Below are positions 54,711-63,160 of a stretch of 64,000 bases of DNA, one piece after another; within the stretch, counting starts at the first letter, position 1; each line of letters opens with the position of its first letter. Position numbers and translations under genes: made by a program. The notes below the pieces were generated by a model. That model was given only the letters and a program-made list of their open reading frames with translations, was not told where the DNA came from and made no database searches. This DNA is from Streptomyces sp. NBC_00659 (GTDB lineage Bacteria; Actinomycetota; Actinomycetes; Streptomycetales; Streptomycetaceae), in assembly GCF_036226925.1 (NCBI RefSeq), contig NZ_CP109031.1, forward strand, positions 2,480,001 to 2,544,000. Reading direction: 5' to 3'.

Positions 54711-55982
54711 TTGACCATCACCCAGCCGGACCTGAGTGTTTTCGAGACCCTGGAGTCGGAGGTCCGCAGCTACTGCCGCAACTGGCCCACCGTCTTCGAC
54801 CGGGCCCGGGGCAGCCGCATGTACGACGAGGACGGGCACGAGTACCTCGACTTCTTCGCCGGCGCCGGATCCCTGAACTACGGGCACAACAACCCCGTGC
54901 TCAAACGGGCCCTGATCGACTACCTGGAGCGCGACGGTGTCACCCACGGGCTCGACATGTCGACAGCCGCCAAACGAGGCTTCCTGGAGACCTTCCAGAA
55001 CCTGGTACTGCGGCCGCGCGACCTGCCGTACAAGGTGATGTTCCCCGGTCCGACCGGCACCAACGCGGTCGAGTCGGCGCTGAAGCTCGCGCGGAAGGTG
55101 AAGGGGCGCGAGGCGATCGTGTCGTTCACCAACGCCTTCCACGGGATGTCGCTCGGCTCGCTCGCCGTGACCGGCAACGCCTTCAAGCGGGCGGGTGCCG
55201 GCGTCCCGCTGGTGCACGGCACCCCGATGCCGTTCGACAACTACTTCGACGGCCGGATACCGGACTTCCTGTGGTTCGAACGGCTCCTGGAGGACCAGGG
55301 TTCGGGGCTCAACCAGCCCGCCGCGGTGATCGTCGAGACCGTGCAGGGCGAGGGCGGCATCAACGTCGCGCGGCCCGAATGGCTGCGCGCCCTGGCCGAC
55401 CTGTGCCGGCGCCGCGACATGCTGCTGATCGTCGACGACATCCAGATGGGCTGCGGGCGGACCGGCGCGTTCTTCTCCTTCGAGGAGGCGGGGATCGTGC
55501 CCGACATCGTGACCGTGTCCAAGTCCATCAGCGGGTACGGGCTGCCGATGTCGCTGTGCCTGTTCAAGCCCGAGCTGGACATCTGGGAGCCGGGCGAGCA
55601 CAACGGCACCTTCCGCGGCAACAACCCGGCGTTCGTCACGGCCGCCGCCGCCCTGGAGGCCTACTGGGCCGACGGGTCCGCTATGGAGAAGCAGACCCGC
55701 GCCCGCGGCGAGCAGATCGAACAGGCGCTGATCTCCATCACCGAGGAGAACCTCGCCGACGTCAAGGAGTACCGGGGCCGCGGGCTCGTCTGGGGCCTGG
55801 AGTTCAAGGACAAGGCCCGCGCCGGGCGGGTCGCGCAGCGCGCCTTCGAACTCGGGCTGCTCATCGAGACGTCGGGACCGGAGAGCGAGGTCGTGAAACT
55901 GCTGCCCGCCCTCACCATCACGCCCGACGAACTCGACGAGGGCCTGCGCACCCTCGAACGCGCCGTCCGCGAGACCGTCTGA
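54711..55982 (+). CDS. ectB: L-2,4-diaminobutyrate-2-oxoglutarate transaminase
   Basis: A 423-aa class III aminotransferase converting aspartate semialdehyde to diaminobutyrate, first step of ectoine synthesis. Key features: PGPTGTNAVESALKLARK (PLP phosphate, about 108-125), VDDIQMGCGRTG and catalytic K271 in VSKSISGYGLPMS. Start is TTG 54711 (TTG ACC ATC ACC), with GAGGAG about 8 bases before; there is no ATG or GTG of suitable length. Normal length. Second gene of ectABCD. Confidence 0.96.
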   Translation: MTITQPDLSVFETLESEVRSYCRNWPTVFDRARGSRMYDEDGHEYLDFFAGAGSLNYGHNNPVLKRALIDYLERDGVTHGLDMSTAAKRGFLETFQNLVLRPRDLPYKVMFPGPTGTNAVESALKLARKVKGREAIVSFTNAFHGMSLGSLAVTGNAFKRAGAGVPLVHGTPMPFDNYFDGRIPDFLWFERLLEDQGSGLNQPAAVIVETVQGEGGINVARPEWLRALADLCRRRDMLLIVDDIQMGCGRTGAFFSFEEAGIVPDIVTVSKSISGYGLPMSLCLFKPELDIWEPGEHNGTFRGNNPAFVTAAAALEAYWADGSAMEKQTRARGEQIEQALISITEENLADVKEYRGRGLVWGLEFKDKARAGRVAQRAFELGLLIETSGPESEVVKLLPALTITPDELDEGLRTLERAVRETV

Positions 55983-56039
55983 CCGGACGGCCGCACCCCG
56001 CAAGAAGCACGACCAGCACGAGAGAGGTATCGCACCAGC

Positions 56040-56444
56040 GTGATAGTCCGTTCGTTCAAGGATGTCGAAGGCACCGACCGGCACGTGAAAGCGGCGACCG
56101 GCACGTGGGAGAGCAAGCGCATCGTCCTCGCCAGGGAGAAGGTCGGCTTCTCCCTGCACGAGACGATCCTGTACGCGGGTACGGAGACGTCGATGTGGTA
56201 CGCGAACCACATCGAGGCCGTGCTCTGCGTGGAGGGCGAGGCCGAACTCACCGACGAGGAGACCGGCGAGAAGCACTGGATCGCCCCCGGGACGATGTAC
56301 CTGCTGAACGGCCACGAGCGCCACACCCTGCGTCCCAGGACCGATTTCCGGTGCGTCTGCGTCTTCAACCCGCCCGTCACCGGACGGGAGGACCACGACG
56401 AGAACGGCGTCTACCCGCTGCTCACCGAACCCGAGGAGGTGTGA
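56040..56444 (+). CDS. ectC: L-ectoine synthase
   Basis: A 134-aa cupin closing the ring of N-gamma-acetyl-diaminobutyrate to ectoine with one iron. Typical marks: [16 protein letters not shown] at the start, [20 protein letters not shown] (about 49-68, with Glu and Tyr metal ligands in the family), and the His of [15 protein letters not shown] 56040 has GAGAGG about 12 bases upstream. 57 bases after ectB and 7 before ectD. Confidence 0.97.
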   Translation: MIVRSFKDVEGTDRHVKAATGTWESKRIVLAREKVGFSLHETILYAGTETSMWYANHIEAVLCVEGEAELTDEETGEKHWIAPGTMYLLNGHERHTLRPRTDFRCVCVFNPPVTGREDHDENGVYPLLTEPEEV

Positions 56445-56451
56445 CAGACCG

Positions 56452-57339
56452 ATGACCACACTCACCGATCCGTACCCCAGCCGCGCCGCCACCGAAGTGG
56501 CCGTGCCCCGACAGGACCCGGTCGTCTGGGGCGCGCCGGACGCGCCCGGCCCGATCTCGGTCCCCGAACTCCACTCCTACGAGCGCGACGGGTTCCTCTC
56601 CGTCGAGCAGCTCATCGGCGAGGACGAGGCCGCCGTCTACCGGCAGGAGCTGGAACGGCTCGTCACCGACCCGGCGGTCCGCGCCGACGAGCGCTCGATC
56701 ATCGAGCCGCAGACGCAGGAGATCCGGTCCGTCTTCGAGGTGCACCGGATCAGCGAGGTCTTCGCCCGTCTCGTACGTGACGAGCGCGTCGTCGGCCGGG
56801 CGCGGCAGATCCTCGGCTCGGACGTGTACGTCCACCAGTCGCGGATCAACGTCAAGCCGGGCTTCGGGGCCAGTGGCTTCTACTGGCACTCGGACTTCGA
56901 GACCTGGCACGCGGAGGACGGTCTGCCGAACATGCGGGCCGTGTCCGTGTCGATCGCGCTGACCGAGAACCACGACACCAACGGCGGCCTCATGATCATG
57001 CCGGGGTCGCACAGGACGTTCCTCGGGTGTGCGGGGGCCACGCCGAAGGACAACTACAAGAAGTCGCTCCAGATGCAGGACGCCGGAACTCCCTCCGACG
57101 AGGCGCTCACCGGCCTCGCGAGCCGGCACGGCATCAAGCTCTTCACGGGCAGGGCCGGTTCGGCGACCTGGTTCGACTGCAACTGCATGCACGGCTCGGG
57201 GGACAACATCACCCCGTTCCCGCGCAGCAACGTCTTCATCGTGTTCAACAGCGTGGACAACGCCGCGGTGGAGCCGTTCGCGGCACCGGTGCGCAGGCCG
57301 GAGTTCATCGGGGCGCGGGACTTCACTCCGGTGCGGTGA
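56452..57339 (+). CDS. ectD: Ectoine 5-hydroxylase
   Basis: A 295-aa Fe(II)/2-oxoglutarate dioxygenase turning ectoine into 5-hydroxyectoine. Iron ligands H146, D148 and H247; the ectoine hydroxylase signature FYWHSDFETWHAEDGLP (143-159) is complete; NHDTNGGLMIMPGSH follows. ATG 56452 has GAGGAGGTG 9 bases before, overlapping the end of ectC. Last of the ect operon; a 14-bp perfect hairpin lies 30 bases downstream. Confidence 0.97.
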   Translation: MTTLTDPYPSRAATEVAVPRQDPVVWGAPDAPGPISVPELHSYERDGFLSVEQLIGEDEAAVYRQELERLVTDPAVRADERSIIEPQTQEIRSVFEVHRISEVFARLVRDERVVGRARQILGSDVYVHQSRINVKPGFGASGFYWHSDFETWHAEDGLPNMRAVSVSIALTENHDTNGGLMIMPGSHRTFLGCAGATPKDNYKKSLQMQDAGTPSDEALTGLASRHGIKLFTGRAGSATWFDCNCMHGSGDNITPFPRSNVFIVFNSVDNAAVEPFAAPVRRPEFIGARDFTPVR

Positions 57340-57368
57340 GGTCTCCGGCGGGGTGAGCGGGAGACGGG

Positions 57369-57400
57369 CGGCCCCGGGGAGCGCGTGCTCCCCGGGGCCG
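57369..57400. terminator. Bidirectional hairpin terminator after ectD
   Basis: CGGCCCCGGGGAGC (57369-57382) and GCTCCCCGGGGCCG (57387-57400) are exact reverse complements around GCGT. It lies between the convergent ectD and aminotransferase genes. Confidence 0.75.
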
Positions 57401-57409
57401 TCGGCCGTG

Positions 57410-58462
57410 TCAGCCGGCCAGCACGTCCAGGAGACGGTCGACGTCGGCGGGTGTGTTGTAGAGGTGGAACGACGCCCGCAGGTTGCCCGCGCGGTCGGAC
57501 ACCGCGATGCCGGCCCGACCCAACTCGCCCTGCCGGTGGCCGAGTCCGGGCACGGAGACGATGGCGGAACCGGGCGCGGGCAGCGCCTCGTGGTCCAGTG
57601 CGGCCAGCCCGGCACGGAACCGTCCGGCGAGGGCCAGGTCGTGCTCGCGCACGGCGTCCACGCCGAGTTCCTCGATCAGGGCGAGGGAGTGGCGCATCCC
57701 GGCATGGGTGAACAGGGCGGGGCTGACGTCGAACCGGCGGGCGGAGTGGGCGAGTTCCTGCACCGGGCCGTAACAGGCGTCCCAGGGCCGCTCCGCGGCG
57801 ACCCAGCCCGCGTACAGCGGGGTGAGCCCGCCGAAGTCCTCGGGCACCACGAGGTAGGCCGCGCCGTGCGGGCCCAGCAGCCATTTGAAGGTGGTGCACA
57901 CGGTGAAGTCGTAGCCGTCCGCGTCGATCGGCAGCCAGCCCGCCGCCTGGGAGAAGTCGACGTAGGTGCGCGCCCCGTGGGCGCGGGCCGCCTCGCGCAG
58001 CGCGGGCAGGTCGGCGATCCGGCCGTCGGCGGACTGGGCGGCGCTGACCGCGACGAGCGCCGTGCCGGGCCGTACGGACTCGGCGAGCCGCTCCAGCGGT
58101 ACGGCGCGCACCTTGAGGTCACCGCGGACGTGGAACGGGTTCAGCACGGAGGTGAAGTCGTCCTCGGCGGTGAGGACTTCGGACCCCGGGGCCAGCCCGG
58201 AGGCGACCAGCGCGGTCTGGGCCGCGACGGACGGGCCGGCCGCGACCCGGGAGGCCGGGACACCGGCCAGCCGGGCGAAGGAGGCGCGGGCCAGCTCGAC
58301 GTCCTCGAAGAGGGAGTCGATCGGCCTGCCCGCGGCCCGCAGGGCCACCGCCTCGTGCAGGGCCGCTACGGTACGGGCGGGGAGCAGGCCGGTGCTCGCG
58401 GTGTTCAGAAACGTGTTCTTCGGGGCGAACTCGGCACGGACGAGGGTCTCGAAGGTCTCCAT
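57410..58462 (-). CDS. Class V PLP aminotransferase-fold protein (cysteine desulfurase-like)
   Basis: A 350-aa fold-type I protein. K193 in CTTFKWLLGPHG binds PLP, with D169 in YVDFSQAAGWLPID. ATG 58462 (METFETLVRAEF) is preferred; ATG 58498 would add 12 residues without improving the match to relatives. It lacks the C-terminal Cys loop of true cysteine desulfurases, so it may be a lyase, epimerase or aminotransferase. It converges on ectD through a shared terminator. Role in ectoine metabolism is not indicated. Confidence 0.85.
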   Translation of the reverse strand: METFETLVRAEFAPKNTFLNTASTGLLPARTVAALHEAVALRAAGRPIDSLFEDVELARASFARLAGVPASRVAAGPSVAAQTALVASGLAPGSEVLTAEDDFTSVLNPFHVRGDLKVRAVPLERLAESVRPGTALVAVSAAQSADGRIADLPALREAARAHGARTYVDFSQAAGWLPIDADGYDFTVCTTFKWLLGPHGAAYLVVPEDFGGLTPLYAGWVAAERPWDACYGPVQELAHSARRFDVSPALFTHAGMRHSLALIEELGVDAVREHDLALAGRFRAGLAALDHEALPAPGSAIVSVPGLGHRQGELGRAGIAVSDRAGNLRASFHLYNTPADVDRLLDVLAG

Positions 58463-58586
58463 GGAACCACTGTGGGCCCGGACTGTTCTCAAGTCCATTG
58501 CGAAGTTTTACGCGGTTTCCCCAAGCAGCGCTTATGAATGGGCCCCGACCTGCGTCTTCCGGCGCCGGGGCCCTCTCCCGCCCTTC

Positions 58587-59306
58587 TCAGTTCTGCGGAA
58601 CGGCGCAGCCGTCCGGACCACAGGCCTCGGCGTCGGCGCCCTCGTCCTGGAGCAGCGTGAGCGGCGGACGCTCACCCCAGGCCTGGGTCAGCGCCTGGGC
58701 GAAGACCTCGGCGGGCTGCGCGCCGGAGACACCGTACGTGCGGTCCAGCACGAAGAAGGGGACGCCGTTCGCGCCCAGCTCGGCGGCCTCGCGCTCGTCG
58801 GCGCGGACGTCGTCGGCGTAGGCGGCCGGGTCGGCGAGCACCCGGCGGGCCTCGTCGGCGTCGAGCCCGGCGGCGACGGCCAGCTCCACGAGCCGCTCGT
58901 CGTCGCCGAAGACGGTCCGCTCCTCGGCGAAGTTGGCCTGGTAGAACAGGCCTATCAGCTCGTCCTGGCGGCCGCGCGCCTTGGCGAGATGCAGCAGGCG
59001 GTGCATGTCGAAGGTGTTGCCGTGGTCGCGGTCCCGGGTGCGGTACGCGAGTCCCTCGGCGGCGGCCTGCGTGCCGAGGTTCTCCTCGCCCGCCTGCGCC
59101 TGGGCCTCGCTCATGCCGTACTTCTTGGTGAGCATCGTGAGCACCGGCTGGATGTCGCCCTTGGCGCGGCCGGGGTCCAGCTCGAACGAACGGTGCACGA
59201 CCTCGACCTCGTCACGGTGCGGGAAGGCGTCGAGCGCCTTCTCGAAACGGGCCTTTCCGACATAGCACCAGGGACAGGCGATGTCGGACCAGATCTCGAC
59301 GCGCAT
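58587..59306 (-). CDS. DsbA-family oxidoreductase (FrnE-like)
   Basis: A 239-aa cytoplasmic thioredoxin-fold protein with an inserted helical domain. The active site is C11-PWC14 (SDIACPWCYVGK) and the cis-Pro loop is GVPFFVLD near residue 190. No signal peptide. A second Cys pair lies at the very C-terminus (EACGPDGCAVPQN), which may be a resolving or metal site. FrnE-like proteins take part in thiol-disulfide exchange and sometimes in polyketide formation. ATG 59306 gives MRVEIWSDI, the family start. Confidence 0.92.
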   Translation of the reverse strand: MRVEIWSDIACPWCYVGKARFEKALDAFPHRDEVEVVHRSFELDPGRAKGDIQPVLTMLTKKYGMSEAQAQAGEENLGTQAAAEGLAYRTRDRDHGNTFDMHRLLHLAKARGRQDELIGLFYQANFAEERTVFGDDERLVELAVAAGLDADEARRVLADPAAYADDVRADEREAAELGANGVPFFVLDRTYGVSGAQPAEVFAQALTQAWGERPPLTLLQDEGADAEACGPDGCAVPQN

Positions 59307-59395
59307 TCTTCGGCTCTCTCCAGGTCGTACGGATACGGGACGGTACGGGACACCCTCCAGGGACGTCGTTTAAGTGAACGTTCAAGCGGCTCGGG

Positions 59396-59947
59396 TCATT
59401 CCCCGGTCGTGTCCGCACTCCGGGCCGCGCCGTCGGTCCCCTCCGAGCGCCCGGGCACGGCGTACCGCAGACACAGGTGGTGATCACCCTCCTCCGGTGG
59501 GTTCTCCGGGTCGGGGATCCAGCCCAGACGGGTGTAAAAGGCCTGGGCGCGCAGGTTGTCGGTGTGCACGTCGAGCGTCGCCGTGCGCTTCCCGTCCGCC
59601 TGCCACTCCTCCACGCAGGCAGCGTGCAGGGTCCTTCCGATACCGGCGCGCCAGCGGTCGGGGTCGACGTGGAACTGGAAGAGCCTGACCGTGTCGGCGG
59701 GCCGGCCATCGTCCGTACGGAAGGAGGCGATGCCGACGATCCGGCCCTGCGCGACGGCACACAGCACATGTGCGTCGGGGCGGGCGATGGAGCCGCGCCA
59801 GGCCTCGGCCCAGTCGAGGTCGCCCTGCGGGGCGCCGTCCGGGTAGTACGTCGAACGGGCCCGGAAGTGCAGATCGGCGATGGTCTCGGCCTCGACGGGC
59901 ACGGCGGTGCGGATCACCAGCGCGCCGGTCACACGTTCACTGATCAT
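59396..59947 (-). CDS. GNAT family N-acetyltransferase
   Basis: A 183-aa acetyltransferase. Acetyl-CoA motif RAGIGRTLHAACVEEWQ (about 105-121) follows FQFHVDPDRW; C-terminal LDVHTDNLRAQAFYTRLGW is typical of small-molecule or peptide acetyltransferases. ATG 59947 overlaps the regulator's stop as ATGA, so both come from one message. Substrate not known; a self-protection or drug-modifying role with the nearby MFS exporter is conceivable. Confidence 0.88.
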   Translation of the reverse strand: MISERVTGALVIRTAVPVEAETIADLHFRARSTYYPDGAPQGDLDWAEAWRGSIARPDAHVLCAVAQGRIVGIASFRTDDGRPADTVRLFQFHVDPDRWRAGIGRTLHAACVEEWQADGKRTATLDVHTDNLRAQAFYTRLGWIPDPENPPEEGDHHLCLRYAVPGRSEGTDGAARSADTTGE

Positions 59948-60939
59948 GCAACGGAGGACGTCACGGCTCCGGTCACGGTTCCGTGCCGGCTGAACTGGGT
60001 CCGGTAGGCGCTCGGGGTGAGACCGGTCCGGCGGACCACGTGGGCGCGCAGCGAGTCGGCCGTGCCGAGTCCGCAGGCCGCGGCCACCTGGTCCATCGGC
60101 AGGGTCGTGGTCTCCAGGAGTTCCTTCGCGCGTTCGACGCGCTGGTGCAGCAGCCACTGAAGGGGACTGACCCCGCTCTCGGCGTGGAACCGGCGGGTGA
60201 GGGTGCGCACACTGACACCCGCGTGCCGGGCCAGGTCGGTGAGGGTGAGCGGCTTGTCGAGGTTGCGCATGGCGAAGCCGCGGGTGTCGGCACAGGCGTT
60301 GCCGCGCTCGGGGGGCAGCGGGGTCTGGGTGAACTGGGTCTGGCCGCCCGGCCGTACGGGGGCGACCAGGGCCAGGCGTGCGACCTCGTTGGCCACGGCG
60401 GCGCCGTAGTCGGTGCGGATGACGTGCAGACACAGGTCGATGCCGGCGGCGTAGCCGGACGACGTCAGGAACGGCCCGTCCTGCACGTACAGCACGTCTC
60501 CGCGCAGCTCGACCTGCGGGTAGCGCCGGCGCATCACCTCGGCGTGGGCCCAGTACGTGGTGGCCCTGCGGCCCTGGAGCAGGCCCGCCTCGGCGAGCTG
60601 GAAGGCGCCGGTGCAGATGGACGCGATGCGCTTGCCCGCGGCGGCCGCCTCGCGGAGCGCAGCCACGATCCGCGGGTCCGGCTCGAACGGCGCCCCGGTG
60701 CCCGCGACGACCACCGTGTCCGCCTCCCGCACGGCCTCCAGACCGTGCGGGACGTGCAGGTCGAGTCCACCGGTCGTGGGCACGGGTCCCGGCTCGGCCG
60801 TGCAGACGACCACCTCGTAACCCGGCCGGCCGTCCACCACGACCTTGCCGAACAGCATCTCCGGCATCGCAAGGTTGAACAGCGCGACGGGGGAAGGGGC
60901 GATGACGGTGACGCGGTGCGGGGCGAGTCGCTCGGGCAT
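59944..60939 (-). CDS. GlxA-type transcriptional regulator (DJ-1/PfpI plus AraC HTH)
   Basis: A 331-aa regulator: amidotransferase-like domain (about 5-170) with SICTGAFQLAEAGLLQGRRA (nucleophile-elbow Cys), then an AraC-type double HTH (about 220-320: LARHAGVSVRTLTRRFHAES, VAAACGLGTADSLRAHVVRR). ATG 60939 is chosen because GGAGG lies 8 bases upstream; an upstream ATG at 60960 is possible. Divergent from the MFS gene by 70 bp, so it may control it and itself. Effector unknown. Confidence 0.9.
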   Translation of the reverse strand: MPERLAPHRVTVIAPSPVALFNLAMPEMLFGKVVVDGRPGYEVVVCTAEPGPVPTTGGLDLHVPHGLEAVREADTVVVAGTGAPFEPDPRIVAALREAAAAGKRIASICTGAFQLAEAGLLQGRRATTYWAHAEVMRRRYPQVELRGDVLYVQDGPFLTSSGYAAGIDLCLHVIRTDYGAAVANEVARLALVAPVRPGGQTQFTQTPLPPERGNACADTRGFAMRNLDKPLTLTDLARHAGVSVRTLTRRFHAESGVSPLQWLLHQRVERAKELLETTTLPMDQVAAACGLGTADSLRAHVVRRTGLTPSAYRTQFSRHGTVTGAVTSSVA

Positions 60940-61009
60940 GGCCAGAACCTCCGGAAGCATGGCATTCAGGCCACTACTGTACGGCGCCGCGGGTCCGCAG
61001 CATGGGGAC

Positions 61010-62410
61010 ATGCCAACGAACCAGATGTCCAGGGCCTCCGAACCCGTCCTCGGTCAGGGGGAGTTGAGGTCGGAGTCGGGGTCGGGGAAGCCCTCCTCCG
61101 CACTCACCCTCACCGCCTCGCTGCTCGGCTTCGCGCTGACCTGTCTCGACGCGTCCGTGGTGAACGTGGCCCTGCCCACGATCGGCTCCTCCTTCGGCGC
61201 CGGGATGTCCGGCCTCCAGTGGGTCGTGGACGCCTACACCCTCGCCTTCGCCGCGTTGATGCTGTCCACCGGCGCCTTCTCGGACCGGGCCGGGGCGAGC
61301 CGGGCGTACGCGCTGGGCACCGTGGTGTTCACTCTCGCCTCGGCGGCCTGCGGACTGGCGCCGAACCTGCCGGCCCTCGTCGGTGCCCGGGTGGTGCAGG
61401 GTGTGGCGGCGGCGGTCGTGCTCCCGGCCTCGCTGGCGCTGGTGCGGCAGGCGTACGCGGAACCGGCGCGGCGGGCACGCGCGGTGGCCGCCTGGGCGGC
61501 GGGCGGTTCGCTGGCGGTGGCGCTCGGGCCGGTGGCCGGCGGCGCGCTGATCGCGGCCTGGAACTGGCGGGGCATCTTCTTCGTCAATCTGCCGGTGGGA
61601 GCGGTGATCCTGCTGCTGCTCCTCCGGGCCCCGCGCTCGCGGCCCCGCCCGGCTCCGCTGGACCTGCCCGGCCAACTGACGGCGGTGGTGGCCCTCACGG
61701 CGCTGACCTTCGCGGTGATCGAGGGCGGGACGGCCGGCCTGGTGGCGCTGCTGACGGCCGTGGTCGCGGGCGCCGCGTTCCTGCGGATCGAGGCGCGCCA
61801 GGCGCACCCCGTGGTGCCGCTCGGCCTGTTCCGCAACCGGACCGTGGCCACGACGGTCGCCGTGGGCTCGGCGGTCAGCGTGGCCTTCTACAGCATGGTG
61901 TTCGTCTTCTCGCTCTTCTTCCAGCAGGTCCAGCATCACTCCGCGCTGTACGCCGGGCTGCTGTTCCTGCCGATGACGAGCCTGATCGCGGTGACGAACG
62001 TGGTGGCCGGCAAGATCACGGGGCGCTACGGGCCGCGGCTGCCGATGCTGGTGGGACAGCCCGTGGCCGCCGCCGGGCTGATCGCCCTCCTCTGCGTCGA
62101 CGCCCGCACGTCCCCGGTGCTGGTGGCCGTCCTGCTGGTCCCGCTGGCGCTGGGGTGCGCTCTGACGGTGCCGCCGCTCACCGCCGCGATGATGGACGCC
62201 GTGCCCGCCGAGCGGGCGGGGCTGGCGGCCGGTGTGCTCAACGCGGCCCGGCAGGTGTCCGGGGGCCTGGGCATCGCGGTGTTCGGGGCGCTGGTCGCGA
62301 GCGGTTTCGAGACCGGGATGCGGCTGAGCCTGGCCGTCAGCGCGGCCCTGCTCACCGTGACGTTCGCCCTCAGCTTCCGTCTCTCAGGTCGCTCGGCCAG
62401 TCAGGCCTGA
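61010..62410 (+). CDS. MFS drug:H+ antiporter, DHA2 (14-helix, EmrB/QacA) type
   Basis: A 466-aa exporter with about 14 hydrophobic helices. Motif A-like GAFSDRAGASRAYALG lies after helix 2; motif C-like AWAAGGSLAVALGPVAGGALI near helix 5; LDASVVNVALPTI at the N-terminus is the DHA2 signature. ATG 61010 (MPTNQMSRA) used. It is divergent from the GlxA-type regulator, a common layout for substrate-induced efflux. Its 3' end overlaps the convergent DUF1349 gene by 41 bases. Confidence 0.92.
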   Translation: MPTNQMSRASEPVLGQGELRSESGSGKPSSALTLTASLLGFALTCLDASVVNVALPTIGSSFGAGMSGLQWVVDAYTLAFAALMLSTGAFSDRAGASRAYALGTVVFTLASAACGLAPNLPALVGARVVQGVAAAVVLPASLALVRQAYAEPARRARAVAAWAAGGSLAVALGPVAGGALIAAWNWRGIFFVNLPVGAVILLLLLRAPRSRPRPAPLDLPGQLTAVVALTALTFAVIEGGTAGLVALLTAVVAGAAFLRIEARQAHPVVPLGLFRNRTVATTVAVGSAVSVAFYSMVFVFSLFFQQVQHHSALYAGLLFLPMTSLIAVTNVVAGKITGRYGPRLPMLVGQPVAAAGLIALLCVDARTSPVLVAVLLVPLALGCALTVPPLTAAMMDAVPAERAGLAAGVLNAARQVSGGLGIAVFGALVASGFETGMRLSLAVSAALLTVTFALSFRLSGRSASQA

Positions 62411-62978
62411 ACTCGATGCCGTCGTAGGTCACTACGCAGCCCTCCCCCATCGGCGACTGGGTCATGAAGCCCACCAGCGCAGCCCCGGTCTCCTTCTCGC
62501 CGTCCAGGGTGAACAGACGGACGAAGGTCCAGCGCTCGCCGTCGCGGGAGGCGTGGAAGGCGAAGGCGCGGCCCGTGCGGCTGACCCGCAGCCAGACGGA
62601 ACTGCCGTCCACGGTGAAGGAGTTGGCATCGTCGGAGTGTCCCCGGGTGACCACCGTGCAGACGGTGGGCACGTCCGGGGAGTACTCCAGGCACAGCTTC
62701 GCCCAGGCCCGCTCCCCGACATGGACGTACAGCACGCCCGCGTCGAAGGCCGCCCCGAAGCCCACCGTCACGCGGGCGATCAGCTGGAAGTCCCCCTCCG
62801 GCGAACCGAGCAGCCTCGGCGCGTCGGAAGCCGGGTCGAGTCCTTCGCCGGTGGGCGGCACGAAGCGGTCCTGCCGAGGCCCGGCCCAGCCGGTGAGGAC
62901 ACCGTCCTCGTACGACCAGTTCCCGTCGGGGCCGTAGGTACGAAGGGAGAAGGGGAGTTCGGGGAGTGTGACGTCCAT
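62370..62978 (-). CDS. DUF1349 (concanavalin-like) protein
   Basis: A 202-aa all-beta protein of the DUF1349 family, a concanavalin-like jelly roll often seen next to sugar enzymes. Marks: FQLIARVTVGFGAAFDAGVL (about 73-92), AGVLYVHVGERAWAKLCLE, VWLRVSRTGRAFAFHASRDG. No signal peptide, so probably cytoplasmic. ATG 62978 follows GGAA at a reasonable distance. Overlaps the end of the MFS gene tail to tail. Binding to a glycan is family knowledge, not proven. Confidence 0.85.
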   Translation of the reverse strand: MDVTLPELPFSLRTYGPDGNWSYEDGVLTGWAGPRQDRFVPPTGEGLDPASDAPRLLGSPEGDFQLIARVTVGFGAAFDAGVLYVHVGERAWAKLCLEYSPDVPTVCTVVTRGHSDDANSFTVDGSSVWLRVSRTGRAFAFHASRDGERWTFVRLFTLDGEKETGAALVGFMTQSPMGEGCVVTYDGIEFRPDWPSDLRDGS

Positions 62979-63108
62979 GGTCGGAAGTCTCTCAGGTTCT
63001 CGGCCGGCCCCTCCGGGAAAGGTCCGGCTCCTTCGGGAGAGGGAACCGGGCCGTCCCCCGAACGAGCCGGCCCGGCACACAACCGACCGCACACTGAACC
63101 GGTCCGGA

Positions 63109-63148
63109 CCGGCACGGAACCGGCCCGCCCGGCACGGAACCGGCCCGG
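63109..63148. repeat. 20-bp direct repeat, two units
   Basis: CCGGCACGGAACCGGCCCG at 63109-63127 and 63129-63147 in the 182-bp gap between the dehydrogenase stop and the DUF1349 start; period 20. Confidence 0.65.
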
Positions 63149-63160
63149 CGCGGACCCGAC

